A stretch of DNA of 64,000 nucleotides from Symbiodinium microadriaticum (GCA_001939145.1 LSRX01000817.1:211548-275547), one strand, 5' to 3'; shown: positions 45,620 to 57,486, counted from the stretch's first letter. Notes: a model not told the origin generated them from the letters alone. Numbers and translations: made by a program.

Positions 45620-45745
45620 TTAGGGTTTAGGGTTTATAGGATTTAGGGTTTATGGGGTATAGGGTTTATGGTGTATAGGGTTTTAGGGTTTATGGGTATA
45701 GGGTTTATGGGGTATAGGGTTTAGGGGTTTAGGGGTTTAGGGTTG
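45620..45745. repeat. Telomere-like array, TTTAGGG orientation, TTTATGGGGTATAGGG variant
   Basis: A distinct 16-base variant unit is repeated about four times. Confidence 0.88.
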
Positions 45746-46775
45746 CTTCCTCTTTCGGTTGCCAAGGACGTTTGCTGCTGTGGTCATGAATCAAGCTCAT
45801 AAACTGTGCAACTTATGAGTTGCTATCTAGAATCTAAACAAGGATCTCTATCACTCTCCCGAAAGGCTTCTACCACAACAACTCTGTCCTTCACAGCCCA
45901 AGCCCGGATTACACAAACTCCCCGCTGTTCCCAGGTCTACTACCACCAGCCTGCTGCAAAATCTCCATGCGAGCTCTTCCCCGAAAAGTGCCTAAGCCCG
46001 TAGTTACGCGCTGCTTATTTGCAGGGCCCAGCATCACTGCCAAGGAAGACGGCCAAGGCACGATCCTCGCCCAGACGTCTCCGATCGGTTTCTGCATCAT
46101 TGGGTTTCAAGTTTCGGGCTGTGCGTCGATGATGGTTTCACCTTTTCACCGCTTGATGTAGCCAGGAATGTCAGCAATGCCATCATCGTGGTCACAATCG
46201 TCATCGCCATCACCACCTGCTCTTCAACCGCTTTTTCCAATGACAACAAGAGTAGTAAATGACCGAACCGACTGTCTTTGGTAAGAATACGGTACGTCAC
46301 ACCGATGGTCGTGCGAGTGCTGGTGACCTGGCCATGTAGGCTTTGAGGGTTGGGGGTCTTCTGCGGCTTTGGTGCTGTGTGGCTTTAGATTGAGGTGTTT
46401 CAAGTTCAAGGGTTGCAGATCGGCAGGTCCTCGAGAAATCCCCCTGCCTTTTCCAACAAAAACAGGACACTTATGCAAATTCAACTCAGGGGAATCTTGC
46501 TAGACGCGGCTGCAGCTTGCCATGGTGGTCGTGGCCATTGCTAAACATAGCATGTCAAGCACCGTAGATAGAGGAGCACCACTAGTAGAGTACTGCCTGG
46601 TCATCTTGACTGGTCTTTGCGCTGCTGCGAAGTGTAAGTGGGACCTGCAGTCCTGGTAGCGTGGCCGAGAACGGTAGATGGAGAAGTACCCAGAGCTCGT
46701 GATCAGCGCCCCCTGAGGACGGCTGTAGGTTTCGGGGCTTTCTGCTTCAGGTCGTGGATCCTGTAGTGGGGTGAT
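45746..46775. other. Unique sequence, no feature recognised
   Basis: Nothing recognisable; a CATC/CACC-rich patch at 46180-46220. Confidence 0.5.
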
Positions 46776-46779
46776 TCGG

Positions 46780-46862
46780 TTATAGGGTTTAGGGGCTTAG
46801 GGTGTTTCGGTTAGGGTTTAGGGTTTAGGGTTTAGGATCTTAGGGTTGGGCTTAGGGTGATT
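46780..46862. repeat. Telomere-like array, TTTAGGG orientation
   Basis: First of five alternating arrays up to 47572. Confidence 0.8.
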
Positions 46863-46935
46863 CGGCAGCCAAGAGGCGAGAAGTGTTATGGGGCGGTTCA
46901 CATCGGGGCTGCGGAACCCAGCAGCACCCAACAAG

Positions 46936-47030
46936 CAACCCCTAAACCCTAAACGGTAACCCCTAAACCCTAAACCCCAAACCCAAACCCTAAACCCTAC
47001 ACCCTAAACCCCAAACCCCAAACCCTAATC
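46936..47030. repeat. Telomere-like array, CCCTAAA orientation
   Basis: Left arm of a pair with 47098-47172, spacer about 70 bases. Confidence 0.88.
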
Positions 47031-47097
47031 CTTCTGCATTGGCCCCACTCCCTTTTCGAGCCTCGCTGGTGGAGCAAACCACCTCACCAAAGAAATG

Positions 47098-47172
47098 ATG
47101 GGTTTAAGGTTTAGGGTTTACGGGTTTAGGGTTTAGGGGTTTAGGGTTTAGGGGCTTAGGGGTTTAGGGAGG
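47098..47172. repeat. Telomere-like array, TTTAGGG orientation
   Basis: Right arm. Confidence 0.88.
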
Positions 47173-47329
47173 TTAAAGTTGAATTTGGGTGAGGCTCAAA
47201 GACTTGAGGACTGTGGAAAGGAGTCTCCACTTCTTTCGGGTGACGTCGTGATTGGAGAAAATGTGGATGCCTCGGGATCCTGCCTCGATTCTTGCATGCA
47301 ACTCAAAGAAGCCAACCCGTTTTGCCCTT

Positions 47330-47432
47330 AAACCCTATGCCTAGGCCTATACCCGTAAACCCCTATAAATCCTATACCCTTAAACCCTAAACCCTAAGCC
47401 CTATACCGTTAAACCCGAAACCCTGAACCCAA
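47330..47432. repeat. Telomere-like array, CCCTAAA orientation
   Basis: Left arm of a pair with 47502-47572, spacer about 70 bases. Confidence 0.82.
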
Positions 47433-47501
47433 GCTCAGAAGGAGAAGCCTGCCCCGGCTCCACACATTCGCCGAACTCGTCTTGGAAGGACCTGCACTCG
47501 G

Positions 47502-47572
47502 TTTAGGATGGCTTTTAGGGTGTAGGGCTTCGGGTGTAGGGCTTACGGCTTAGGGTTTAGGGCTAAGGGGCA
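47502..47572. repeat. Telomere-like array, TTTAGGG orientation, degenerate
   Basis: GGGTGTAGGGCTTCGG variants. Confidence 0.75.
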
Positions 47573-48118
47573 GGAGCATACGAGATGAAGAGTATCAGGC
47601 ATTCGTAGCTTAGAGGCTGCGTCACTGTTCTGCCGAACTCCAGCGGAGCCAACAAGTAACATGCTCACGCTACAGAGTTGCAGGCCTGTGCCAGTTGGCG
47701 ACGGTGCGCCAACGTGAATCAATCTCTGGCTGAAACACACTGCACCATAGCGATCTAAACTGATCCCCGGTTTTTTGAATCCACTCCCAGTGCATAATCA
47801 TGAATTTGACCCCATAAGTAGAACCGGCCTTCAAGCCGTAAACCCCAGATCTAGCCAGCCTTAAACCCACTGATGAGTTGACCTCCACGAACTGGGCCAC
47901 GAACTCTTAGACCCGTGCGGATCCAAGGCGAGGCCTTGCCGCACAGTACGGCTGCGACTCCAGCGAAGGCATTGTGGCCCCCACAGAGGTGACCTCAACA
48001 GATCATGGCCTTCTTTCAAAGAATTGAAGCCACTACTCGCGAATGAAGTTGATCATGAAGGCTGCTGCAGGTTCGCATTTTAAGTGGCTCTTGATGCATG
48101 ACAAAATCAGTGCTCATA
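47573..48118. other. Unique sequence, no feature recognised
   Basis: Nothing recognisable. Confidence 0.5.
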
Positions 48119-48120
48119 AC

Positions 48121-48240
48121 TACCCTAAACCCTAAACCCTAAACCTTAAACCCTAAACCCCTGAACCCTAAACCCTAAACCCCTAAACCCTAAACCTTAA
48201 ACCCCTAAACCCTAAACCTTAAACCCTAAACCCTAAATCC
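48121..48240. repeat. Telomere-like array, CCCTAAA orientation
   Basis: About 17 near-perfect units; left arm of a pair with 48363-48500. Confidence 0.95.
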
Positions 48241-48362
48241 GACTCATAACCATCATATCTCACGTGTCAGCTGAGAGGCCCAGGGCGAGGTCCCCACAAG
48301 GTCGGGGAGGAAGTCGCAGTCGGTGCCCACGGCGCTGTTCCTTCAAGGGCTTAGGGCCGACT

Positions 48363-48500
48363 CAGGGTTTAGGGTTTTAGGGTTTAGGGTTTTAGGGTTT
48401 AGGGTTTAGGGTTTTAGGGTTTAGGGTTTAGGGTTTTAGGGTTTTAGGGTTTTAGGGTTTAGGGCTTAGGGTTTCAGGGTTTAGGGTTTAGGGTTTGGGC
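48363..48500. repeat. Telomere-like array, TTTAGGG orientation
   Basis: About 19 units, many TTTTAGGG; right arm. Confidence 0.95.
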
Positions 48501-49210
48501 TGTTCCTTCAAGCGCTTAGGGCCTACGGCTGGATGCTCGCGGAGGATCCAAAGGCGAAGCGTCTTAGAATCAAGGGCTGCCGGTGCCTCCGTTTGATTGA
48601 AGAGATAAACGATTTAGGTCGGATGCCTCTGTCTCTCTGAGCTCCAAGATTCAAGCTTCGAGCCGCGTTAAACCCAGGAGAAGCGAGGACTGCCTCTATC
48701 ACGATCGCAACCAGCTAGCTAATCATCTAATCAGCGGAGGCTCCCATTGTCGCCACTCGCAACAATGACAGTGATTCCACGGAGGGCCAACCTGGTTCCA
48801 GACTGATGAATGCTTCATCTCAGTAAGTCTTCGAGACCCCGGCAAAAAATATTCGCGGCACAGGGGCAACCACGTTCTCATGCCACCACACATTTGCAAA
48901 GAGTACGGGCAAAAATGTCAGCCCGAGCCACTTCAGCAATTCGTAATCCAAGCGCTGAATGAAGATGGGTGGATACAAAGCCTGCCGGAAGCGGTTTGGA
49001 GAATGCTTACCAGACCTTGTATGAGCTTTGTAAGTACTCGGTCGGCTTGTCAACTTCTACGGGGTGAAAACTTAAGACTCTGATCGAAGCCACACCGCCT
49101 CTGCATCGCCCCAGCTGATGCTGTGCACCAGCGGCGGGTCCGGGTTATCGTTGACCTAGGGCCGACAGGAGTGGAGATGAAGTGATTCCCTCCACCGTCC
49201 CTCGGATGAA
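48501..49210. other. Unique sequence, no confident gene
   Basis: A 77-codon minus frame (49053-48820) has a fairly hydrophobic, protein-like stretch (WLGLTFLPVLFANVWW) and could be an exon, but no family is recognised. Confidence 0.3.
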
Positions 49211-49214
49211 GGCA

Positions 49215-49262
49215 AACTAGGGTTTAGGGTTTAAGGGTTAGGGTAGGGTTTAGGGTTTAGAT
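49215..49262. repeat. Short telomere-like array, TTTAGGG orientation
   Basis: Five units. Confidence 0.75.
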
Positions 49263-50144
49263 AGAAACCTCGGATATTCACTAAGGGTAAGGCTCCGGGC
49301 GAAGAAGCCTTCATCTAGGAAACAAGCAATTCACTGAAGCATCTGTAAACATCTCACCGCGGCATGACGGCCCAGCTTTCAATCGAGAACACGACTTGGA
49401 CTATTGAGGAAGATTTCGGTGCCTAGGCTGAGTTTGCGTAGCTAAACCTATCCCGTTTTTGAACATAGCAGGCATGTAGGGGACATCATCTCAAAAACGT
49501 ATTAAATGCTGTGACAATGCTGTGCCCTAGACTCCTAGACCCAAACCGATCGAGCAGAAAGTGTCCCTCAGTTCAATCCCGCCTGCACGGCGTAAGCCAG
49601 CATGAAGCCATCCATGGAGAGAGGGTCCACACCCCACCTCAGTCCGACGCAACAGAGGCAATCACAACAGCTGTAATTGATCGACAAAAAGCATCGTCGA
49701 TAAAGACAGGCGAGCACCAGCATAGTAAGCCCTGTGGCGCTGTGGATTCTGATGCCTACGATGTTGGCGATGATCATACGACGTCTTCCTTCTTAAGCGT
49801 CATCACCACCGCCAGGGTCATGCTACTACCGAGTACGGAAAACATCTTAGCCAAGACGGAACGATGGAGACCTGAAGAAGCTTTAGGCAAACAATTGCAG
49901 CAAGAGTGATACCACAGTCGTGATACCCTCTGTGCGAGCTGCGAAAGTCAGGAAATCTCAAGTTCAGCTTTTGCATGTTTCCGCAAGCTGCAGCTCTGCA
50001 GGCAAACAGGGGAGAAACCACGTCTTCCCCTGTCACCTTGGATTGCAGCAGCGACTCACTGCCCCGTGAGTGGTCCTCGTTGCAGGCCGACAAGGGGGCT
50101 GTGAGGCCTTCCCCTGTCACCTCGAATTGAAACGGCTCTGGCTA
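49263..50144. other. Mostly unique sequence with an 84-base imperfect tandem duplication
   Basis: TTGCAGGC/CTGCAGGC at 49997 and 50081, CTTCCCCTGTCACCT at 50024 and 50108. No gene recognised. Confidence 0.5.
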
Positions 50145-50145
50145 A

Positions 50146-50240
50146 TGTAGGGGCCTTAATAATTAGAATAGAGTTTTGGGGTATATTGTACTATAATCAT
50201 AATAAGGAACCACCAAAATAGTTTTGGTAATCACTAAGGC
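50146..50240. mobile_element. Foldback element, family B
   Basis: TGTAGGGGCCTTAATAATTA at the left, GGTAATCACTAAGGC at the right. Lies about 70 bases beyond the 3' end of the GTPase gene. Confidence 0.75.
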
Positions 50241-50311
50241 ACAGGAACGGACCCGGTAGGAAGATCCTGGTCGGGCCTCCGATAAGTCAGACACTCATCA
50301 CTGAATCATAT

Positions 50312-52168
50312 CTATTCCACGGGTGACTCACTTCGTGACTCTGAATTCAGCTGCATCATCTCAGCATATTCCAAGCGCAGCTGCTCAACAACTTCCGTGA
50401 AGCCCTGCTGTACCAACCGCTGCAGGTCCGTCTCACGAAAGGCTGCCAAGGATTCCTTCAACTCCTGCAGCTTGCGAGACTTTTGTTCTTGCAGCAAACC
50501 AAACTCCTTGACGGCAACCTTTTTTGACCGGCCAACCCGCTGATTATAGATTGCATTGAAGCGCTTTGTCACGTACGCCTCATCCACCTTCGTGCAGCTC
50601 GTGGCAACGATGAGAGCAGCAAAGAAGATTGCAGGCGGTACGGCCGGTAGGAATTGACCGGCCAGAAAACCAACAGCTGTAGCACTAATCGAGAAGTGTA
50701 CAGAAAGAGCCACGACACGCACAAAGCGCTTCAGCCAATCTGATTCCTTGGCAACCTGGAGCACGTCATTGAGGAGTATCACGTCGACACTCTTGGCGAT
50801 GGCTTCGTTAACCTCCTTCAGCTCTTCTTTTATTGCATAGCTGTTGAAATGAGGAATGGGGCTACGGAGGAGAGCACAGAGATGCTCTGCACGTCTGGCT
50901 TCCAGCTTGTTCTTGATCTCTTGTTCGCGCCCACTGACAAAGAAGTATCTTGTCTTCTTGAACTGAAGCAGCTCTGACTCGGCCTGCTCTATCGCAAGCT
51001 CCTGCTTTCGCATCTCGTCAGCTTGCTCTTCGGCATCGCCCACTTTGCTTTCCAGTGCAACCATGACAGTCTGAAGGAGATCAGAGCTTGCTTGCAATCG
51101 GTGGGACTTGTGAAGGGATAAGGCGGTGCGAAGAGTAACGGCAACAGCATTCCACTTCTGCACAGCTTGCTCCAGACCCTTCTTCCGATCCTTCATTGAC
51201 AAGTCAGAGAATTTCGGTGTACAATAGTTGGAAGCCTCCTGTTCAATGTCTTGCAGAAGCTCACCATAGTCTAGTGGTTCTTCGTCTGAGTCACCTTGGC
51301 CATCTCTGTCCGCGTCACACTTGTTGACCAAGAGAAGCAAGCCCTGAGACAGGGGCATCCAGGAAGATCGCATCAACTCCTGGAAGAAATTTCGATCTGA
51401 GTTGCAGATCTTGTTCTTGACGTCGAGAACATAGACGAGCACTGCAGCATGAGCTGGATGCTGCTTCATGTAAGCCTCAAGAGCTTGCATGTACTCCTTC
51501 TCCTGGTCCAAACCTGGAAGATCCACGAGAACAACACTCGGCTTGAGCAGCTCGCTGGGGGCCCAGGCCTTGCAAACGCTCTGGACCATTGCCTTGAACT
51601 CATCGGGCTGTGAAGTAGCGCTCTTGTGGACCATGTTTATGGGAATCTTCTCGCAGCACACCGCAGATTCTGTGTCACCATCTTCTGACAAACATGCCTT
51701 GCGCTCGCCAAAGTGCGTCTCACAAATGCGGGAAGTCATGCAATATGAGGCAGTTGGCCAGAAAGTCTTTTCGCCTAGCAAAGCATTTACAATGGTGCTT
51801 TTGCCCACATTGCCGTTTCCAGCAACCACCACCCTGTCACTCCGTCCACTCTCGGTCACAATGCTGTCCAACTTGGAGCACAATTGGAGCGTGTCTGAAA
51901 CGTTGCACTTCGTGTACCAGGACATCAAGACATCAGAGAGCTTGCTGGCGAAAGTATGCACACGATTCAACCGGATTCCCAAGTCAGCGAGGCACGGAGG
52001 AGCCGGATCCTCTGCACTCGCCGCCGTGGATTGCTGGGGGCCCTCACTGGATGCGGTCGTCATCACGCGAATGGCTTCGGCTTTCAAGCCAGACATGGTC
52101 AAGCTGCTTGTTTTGTAGCTACACTTTCGGCTTGAGTGAACGCGAGAAAATGGCCCCGGTGGCTGCAT
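50312..52168 (-). CDS. Dynamin/mitofusin-like large GTPase with membrane hairpin
   Basis: 618 residues from the ATG at 52168, without introns; an in-frame ATG at 52096 would give 594 residues, and the frame stays open upstream to a GTG at 52198. Motifs: G1 GNGNVGKST (117-125), G3 DLPG (216-219), G4 NKCD (282-285), with Thr residues between G1 and G3 that could serve as G2. After the GTPase domain come charged helical segments (about 360-450), two closely spaced hydrophobic stretches (about 475-523) and a C-terminal helix rich in Lys, Glu and Leu. This layout matches the dynamin superfamily branch that includes mitofusins, plastid FZL and bacterial dynamin-like proteins, which remodel or fuse membranes using GTP. 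Which organelle it serves cannot be told: the N-terminus is Ser/Arg-rich and could be a targeting peptide. Neighbours are repeats and give no functional hint. Confidence 0.85.
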   Translation of the reverse strand: MQPPGPFSRVHSSRKCSYKTSSLTMSGLKAEAIRVMTTASSEGPQQSTAASAEDPAPPCLADLGIRLNRVHTFASKLSDVLMSWYTKCNVSDTLQLCSKLDSIVTESGRSDRVVVAGNGNVGKSTIVNALLGEKTFWPTASYCMTSRICETHFGERKACLSEDGDTESAVCCEKIPINMVHKSATSQPDEFKAMVQSVCKAWAPSELLKPSVVLVDLPGLDQEKEYMQALEAYMKQHPAHAAVLVYVLDVKNKICNSDRNFFQELMRSSWMPLSQGLLLLVNKCDADRDGQGDSDEEPLDYGELLQDIEQEASNYCTPKFSDLSMKDRKKGLEQAVQKWNAVAVTLRTALSLHKSHRLQASSDLLQTVMVALESKVGDAEEQADEMRKQELAIEQAESELLQFKKTRYFFVSGREQEIKNKLEARRAEHLCALLRSPIPHFNSYAIKEELKEVNEAIAKSVDVILLNDVLQVAKESDWLKRFVRVVALSVHFSISATAVGFLAGQFLPAVPPAIFFAALIVATSCTKVDEAYVTKRFNAIYNQRVGRSKKVAVKEFGLLQEQKSRKLQELKESLAAFRETDLQRLVQQGFTEVVEQLRLEYAEMMQLNSESRSESPVE

Positions 52169-52469
52169 GGAAAAGGTGATCGCAGCTCTCCAGCCCACTG
52201 TCTAGTGAGACTCTCAAGGAAAGCAAACATGACAGTTCAAGAAACGTTCTACTAGAGTTCTCTCAAGTCCTCCCTGGCCTGCACATAGAACGAAGAAGTG
52301 AAAGATGCACTCGCCACAAAACCTCCTGGTGCAGGCGAGGCACCATGTCGTGTTGGCTCCGAATGCCAGCGTCGTTATGACCTGCCCAGAGCAAACAAAT
52401 CTTTAGAAGGATCTGCGGCGTTGAGTGGCCAGGGAGTTTTGACACGCCTAGGCCCTAGAAACTCAGCAG

Positions 52470-52540
52470 TCCTAAACCCCTAAACCCTAAACCCCTAAAC
52501 CCTTAACCCCTAAACCTCTATAAACCCTAAACCCCCACCT
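52470..52540. repeat. Telomere-like array, CCCTAAA orientation
   Basis: About eight units, upstream of the GTPase gene. Confidence 0.85.
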
Positions 52541-53105
52541 GAAGGTCAAGAGAACCTTCCCCACCGGTGTCGGCATTGTCCACCTGGCAGCCACACCGTG
52601 CGCGGAACAACATGGAGCAAACCGTTGGAGACGGAGTCCGGATATCCACAGCCAAGGATGCGAAAAATCTCGGCGGGTAGCCCAAAAAGGATGAAACCAT
52701 GTATTCCGGCCCAAAGGCGCACTACCCTGACAAGTCATGTATACGGTGGATCTCTCTCTCTCGAAGATTGCACAGAAAAACCGACTGCGGCAACGAAGCA
52801 CACTTTCGTGGGTGCGCTTGCCTTCCCGCGCACGCCCTCCACCTCCAAGCGGGCTTGAGTTTGGGGCCAGGGTTGTGCAGTGTCCTCACTATGGCTGCCA
52901 TGATGTGATGAGTACGAGAATGGTCGTTGCGATGACGACTCTGACGGTGGAGGCGGAATTGGCGATACTGCTTAGGAGAACGACGCCTATGATTCGAACG
53001 ATGATGATGATGATGATGATGATGATATCCTGAAGAACGAGCGACAAAGACGACGACGACGAGGAGAACCACGAGGACGAGAACGAGGCCGAGGACTGTT
53101 GTTGC
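52541..53105. other. Unique sequence with a short ATG-triplet run
   Basis: GAT triplets at 53003-53026 and CGA triplets at 53049-53070; no gene recognised. Confidence 0.45.
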
Positions 53106-53107
53106 CT

Positions 53108-53196
53108 CGGGTTTAGGGTTTAGGGGTGAAGAGGGGTTTTAGGGGTTTACGGGTTTTGGGGTTTGGGGGGTTTTAGGGTTTAGAGTTTAGGGTTAT
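53108..53196. repeat. Telomere-like array, TTTAGGG orientation
   Basis: About ten degenerate units. Confidence 0.82.
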
Positions 53197-54265
53197 TAAC
53201 ATTGGCCCTGTGTCTTGCTCTCGACTCGACTGCTAGTCCCGCTCCTGCTCACCTGGCAGAAAACCTTCCAGAATGCACAGCAACTCATGGGCCGTGTTGT
53301 GTCGAAAGAGTAGATCGACAGTAAATCCCCACTCCAGTGCTCATTTCTGAAGCGAAGCTGTACTGCTCAACATCGCACTTGGCAAACACCCTGGACCCTG
53401 AGAGTCCCCCATAAATCAGTGGCACACACCGGGAACCCACCGCGGCACCTTGATATCGCTCCGTAGATGTGAGCTGAGGCCGTACTCGCGGTGCAAGTGC
53501 TCCACGTCCTCTGGTGGCAGAGAAGGTCTAAGCACCTATATACCGAACAAGGCGGCATGGAATGAGCTCTGCATAAGCAGACAACCCGCCCGAAACAGGT
53601 CACCCTGCTCGTCTCAAACTGTGTTTTTCTTGCAGTCACATGTCAATGCAACACTTCCAGCCATGACGCTGGGCACTTGGAAGCATTTCTACGACATTTC
53701 CACAGCTGCCGTTTTTTGCTGAATAATGCTTTGGGGACAATGGCTGCTTCATTAAACTCATTTTCAGCGCATAGTACTAGTTGTTGTGTGTAATAGGCGT
53801 CGTGGCAGCAGGCCTGAAGGTGCGAGTGCAACTCCGTATGCCTGGTGGTAGCAGCAGTTGCCGAAGCAGAAGCAGTCATCGTCGTTCCCGCGTGGCGTAT
53901 CCTAGACCTGCTGAGGTCCTAGGTGTAAATGTAAACTAACTAACACAGCTACAGCTGTCCGGCTCTGATGCTGAGGTCGGCTGGAAAGCCGAAGTCTGGC
54001 AAACTCTTGGAGCTGTGCTCGCAGCTACTCCTCGCTGCAACTGAAGATGCAACACTTCGCACGCGCACAGTCATGGTAGTACTCTCGCAACACCCAGAAC
54101 ACTGATCCCGAAACTTTGAACCGGAACTCTACCCCTCACAACTTCTTATGGTTTGTCTTCGTCTCTACACCCTCCCGCAGTCCGTTTCGAGGAACGCCTC
54201 GTCGTTGAACTGGCCAACTGCCTGCGTAGAACTGAGTTTGCGAACTTGGGAGCTTGGAATCGTAG
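53197..54265. other. Unique sequence, no feature recognised
   Basis: Overlapping 78-90 codon frames on both strands without recognisable domains. Confidence 0.45.
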
Positions 54266-54269
54266 GGCT

Positions 54270-54345
54270 TAGATTTAGGGTTTAGGGGTTCAAGGGTAGG
54301 GTTTTAGGGGCTAGGGGTATGTGTATTTAGGGATAGGGTTTCAGC
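54270..54345. repeat. Degenerate telomere-like array, TTTAGGG orientation
   Basis: About seven loose units. Confidence 0.65.
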
Positions 54346-55248
54346 GTCTTTGAGTTTTTTCGGCCTGGGGCAAGCAATGGAATCAAAAGACCCGCCGCTC
54401 CGCGCTCGCGCCTGCGTGGAATCGCGCATTCCACGCCCATCCCCGGGCTCCACCTGTCGGTTGGAGGAGGTTGGAACGACAGTTCCTGTCCAAAACGACA
54501 AAGATTCTAAAGCAACAGTCCTTCTTCTACCTGCACTTGAGAGATTCCCTTGGACACCCCTACCCCTGTGTAAGTCTCAGAGTATAGCATGCGGGCCAGA
54601 ATCGATCGGCAAATGACTGGGAAGTCAAGCAGAGTGGCGTGTGTGCTGCGATGCAGTTAGGATACGGACTAATTGCATTTACTATGCAAAAAGCCAGTGT
54701 AGCATGAGAAAGAACTCGACAATGTGAGCGTAGTCACGCAAAAAGAGCACCTCGAGGTCGCTGTAAAGCGCTTGCAAGGATTGAACTCCTGGCGGGTTCC
54801 GGCGGGATTGAAAATTCGAGCCCATCCCCTATAGAGAGTAAGTAGATGGCTACTACGAGAACGACAGGACTTGACGACGATTGATCATTGCCCAGCACGG
54901 TCACCATGATACTGTAGTGCTGCTCTCTACACTATTCCGGCGACGATGCCGACGACTGCCCTTTTGCCGGTACTGCATGATCATCGCTGCAAGCAGAACG
55001 CTAAAGATCAACTGTCATTAGTGGGGTATGATTAACTGACCTTCTGGCGCTTTTTCGACTGTTAGAGGGAGGCTGATCCGAAATGATAGTGGCACGAGTC
55101 TCCTAGTAGTAACGAAAACAACGACAAGTTTCATCGAAACCAACCCCACTGTGATTATCAGTGGCATGACATTACTTTCCTGTCCATTGATGAAAGCTGT
55201 CGCTGCGATCTGGGACGAGGACACTTAGTGTACGAAGGTTCACGTGCC
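54346..55248. other. Unique sequence, no feature recognised
   Basis: Nothing recognisable on either strand. Confidence 0.5.
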
Positions 55249-55251
55249 CTA

Positions 55252-55332
55252 CACTCTAAACCCTGAACCCTGAACCCTCAATCCTAAACCCTAAACCCTA
55301 ACCCCCCTAACCCTAAACCCTAAACCCTAAAA
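55252..55332. repeat. Telomere-like array, CCCTAAA orientation
   Basis: About eleven units. Confidence 0.88.
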
Positions 55333-55418
55333 AGCACCGCTTTGCCACTGAACTCCCGTGACCGAGTGCGTGCTTTCGAGCTTCAGATTTTGGCTCGGGC
55401 ACTTCTTCGGTAGGACTT

Positions 55419-55530
55419 CCCAGAGGACCCAATGCCCCTTAAGTAAGGAATGATACCTTAAAGCATCATATTAAGGCCCCTATAAATTTAAGGTATATTC
55501 CTTAATCTAAAGGTTTTCGGGTTCTCTGGG
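55419..55530. mobile_element. Foldback element, family C
   Basis: Ends CCCAGAGGACCC and GGGTTCTCTGGG; core TTAAGGTATATTCCTTAAT matches 18108-18226. Confidence 0.75.
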
Positions 55531-55634
55531 TTATGAGAACAATCCTACGTACACAAGCGCCTCTGGGCAGCAGCGCCCCACTTTGTTGGCGCTGCGGGGT
55601 CGTGGACCAAACTTTGCGGCACCTTTCGGCTTTT

Positions 55635-56100
55635 GCTTTAGGGTTCAGGGTTTAGGATTTAGGGTTTGGGGTTGTTTCAGGCTTTGGGTCAAGAGTTCAA
55701 GGACCAGGCGGTTCAGCATCATGGAAGGTCACAGGACAGATAAACTTCAACACCTCCGCTACCTGACATCGCCACAGCCTTCGTAGGCTCAGGGCAATTG
55801 GAGTAAGGCCATAACCCTGGAAGCCATACACCAGCTTCGTGTCCAGTACTGTACACCCTGCAATCCACGGCGTAAGCCACACTAAGGGCCTAATGGTGAT
55901 TAGAAGATATAGCTACAGAGCCAGCATGAACGAATCGAATTCCTACTTTCGTGAGGCTCCGTTCAAACTAGTGAAAGGCATTTCAGCTTTCTGACGGAGA
56001 TGGCCCGCATCACTACCCCAGCCCAAGACGTCTTACATAATTGAGCCTTGGGCCCTTCGGGGCAAGCTGCAAGGCCCTGTGTGCACCTGGTGAGTCTATA
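55635..56100. other. Short TTTAGGG run (55635-55675) then unique sequence
   Basis: No gene recognised. Confidence 0.5.
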
Positions 56101-56106
56101 CTGCAA

Positions 56107-56218
56107 CTGGGTTCTTGTGAAAGGATTTAATTTAAGTTGCCATAATACAGAAACCCTGCTATTTACTCTAGATCCATATCATGGTAGTTTACATTAAATT
56201 CTTTAACAAGAGCCCAGG
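56107..56218. mobile_element. Foldback element, family I
   Basis: CTGGGTTCTTGTGAAAGGAT at the left, TTCTTTAACAAGAGCCCAG at the right. Confidence 0.8.
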
Positions 56219-56303
56219 TAATGACTGTAGTGTCCTGGTACGGCCCATGAGGCCTGGTGCAAGCCCATTAAAATCCATCTGTTGACTGAACAACATGTTT
56301 TTG

Positions 56304-56377
56304 GGTTTAGGGTTGAGGGTACAGGGTACAGGGTTTAGGGTCTAGGGTTCAGGGTTTTGGAATATAGGGTTTAGGAT
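56304..56377. repeat. Telomere-like array, TTTAGGG orientation
   Basis: About nine units with GTACAGGG variants. Confidence 0.82.
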
Positions 56378-56496
56378 TATGATATGTTTTCAGAAGAACA
56401 AACAGTAAACCCATCTCTTCGGGCTGCCGTCGAAAGGCTCACGGCCCAAGCGCTCGTCTCTGCCTTTCGTCTCATTCTGCACCTCTCGCAAACAAC

Positions 56497-56607
56497 TCCC
56501 TGGTTCTTAGCAGGGAATGGCGGAATGGATCCCCATGATAGTCCCTTATGGTCCCCTATAGTAGTCCCAATAACCCATTCCCCCATTCCCTACTAAGAAC
56601 CAGGGAG
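56497..56607. mobile_element. Foldback element, family F
   Basis: TCCCTGGTTCTTAGCAGGGA at the left, TCCCTACTAAGAACCAGGGA at the right: 20-base arms with one mismatch. Confidence 0.88.
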
Positions 56608-56937
56608 ACAAAACTTGATGCTTCAGAATGGGTCTCAGGGCTGCCAGCAAGACAGGCTGGTCAGGAACCGTACGGTGCGGCAACATTTAACAAAGGCCGC
56701 GCATGGGTTACGACGTCTTATTGTCTTACATACATATACATAGACATATAAATATAAACGTGCACCTATATAATATATGCACATATTTTGCAAAGGTACC
56801 AGCTGGTCCATGTCCGCTCAGACCGGATCAGAACCAATCATCCCTTCCTTCCGGCCCCACCCCACTCTAAGCCCCCAAGAAACCTCCAAACTCTCGGGTT
56901 GCAACAGTGAAAAGCGACCTCCGGTGGAAGGCCCCAG

Positions 56938-57027
56938 CCCTAAACCCCTAAACCCCTAAACCCTAAACCCCTAAACCCTAAACCCCTAAACCCTAAACCC
57001 CTAACCCTAAACCCCTAAACCCTAGAC
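56938..57027. repeat. Telomere-like array, CCCTAAA orientation
   Basis: About 12 near-perfect units; pairs with a short TTTAGGG run at 57120-57140. Confidence 0.92.
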
Positions 57028-57140
57028 AGCTTCACCTGCCTTGCATCGGCAGCCCCGCTCACCGGGCCCCGGGGGGGTGTACTCTGCGGCGTTGAAGCAT
57101 ACCTGAAAGTCTACCGAAGCTTTAGGGTCTAGGGTTTAGG

Positions 57141-57441
57141 GCCGCAAGGAAGATGACGCCTTCTTGCTGTGACACATACAGACCCCACAGACCCCGATAC
57201 AGGCTTCCGTCCATGGACAGACAACCTGTGGCATTGTTCTGAGCAAGCAATCCGCCATGCTGCAAACATCTCCCGCACGGGTCTCAGGTTCGCAAGCCCA
57301 GGAATATCCACCTGGGCAGAGGCTCGGACGCTCCAAGTGAATACAACAATAGACAGGGCAGCAAGATGGGAAACCCAAGTACCGCCATCACAGAACGGCG
57401 CAACAGCACCAACAATGGGAAGAACACCAGAATCACTCCAC

Positions 57442-57486
<45 letters not shown>

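Noticed and set aside
48121-48500. True chromosome end
   Set aside because: The arrays are internal, short, degenerate and in both orientations, with other sequence on both sides.
51489-52179. Plus-strand ORFs of 209 and 161 codons
   Set aside because: Antisense shadows of the GTPase gene.
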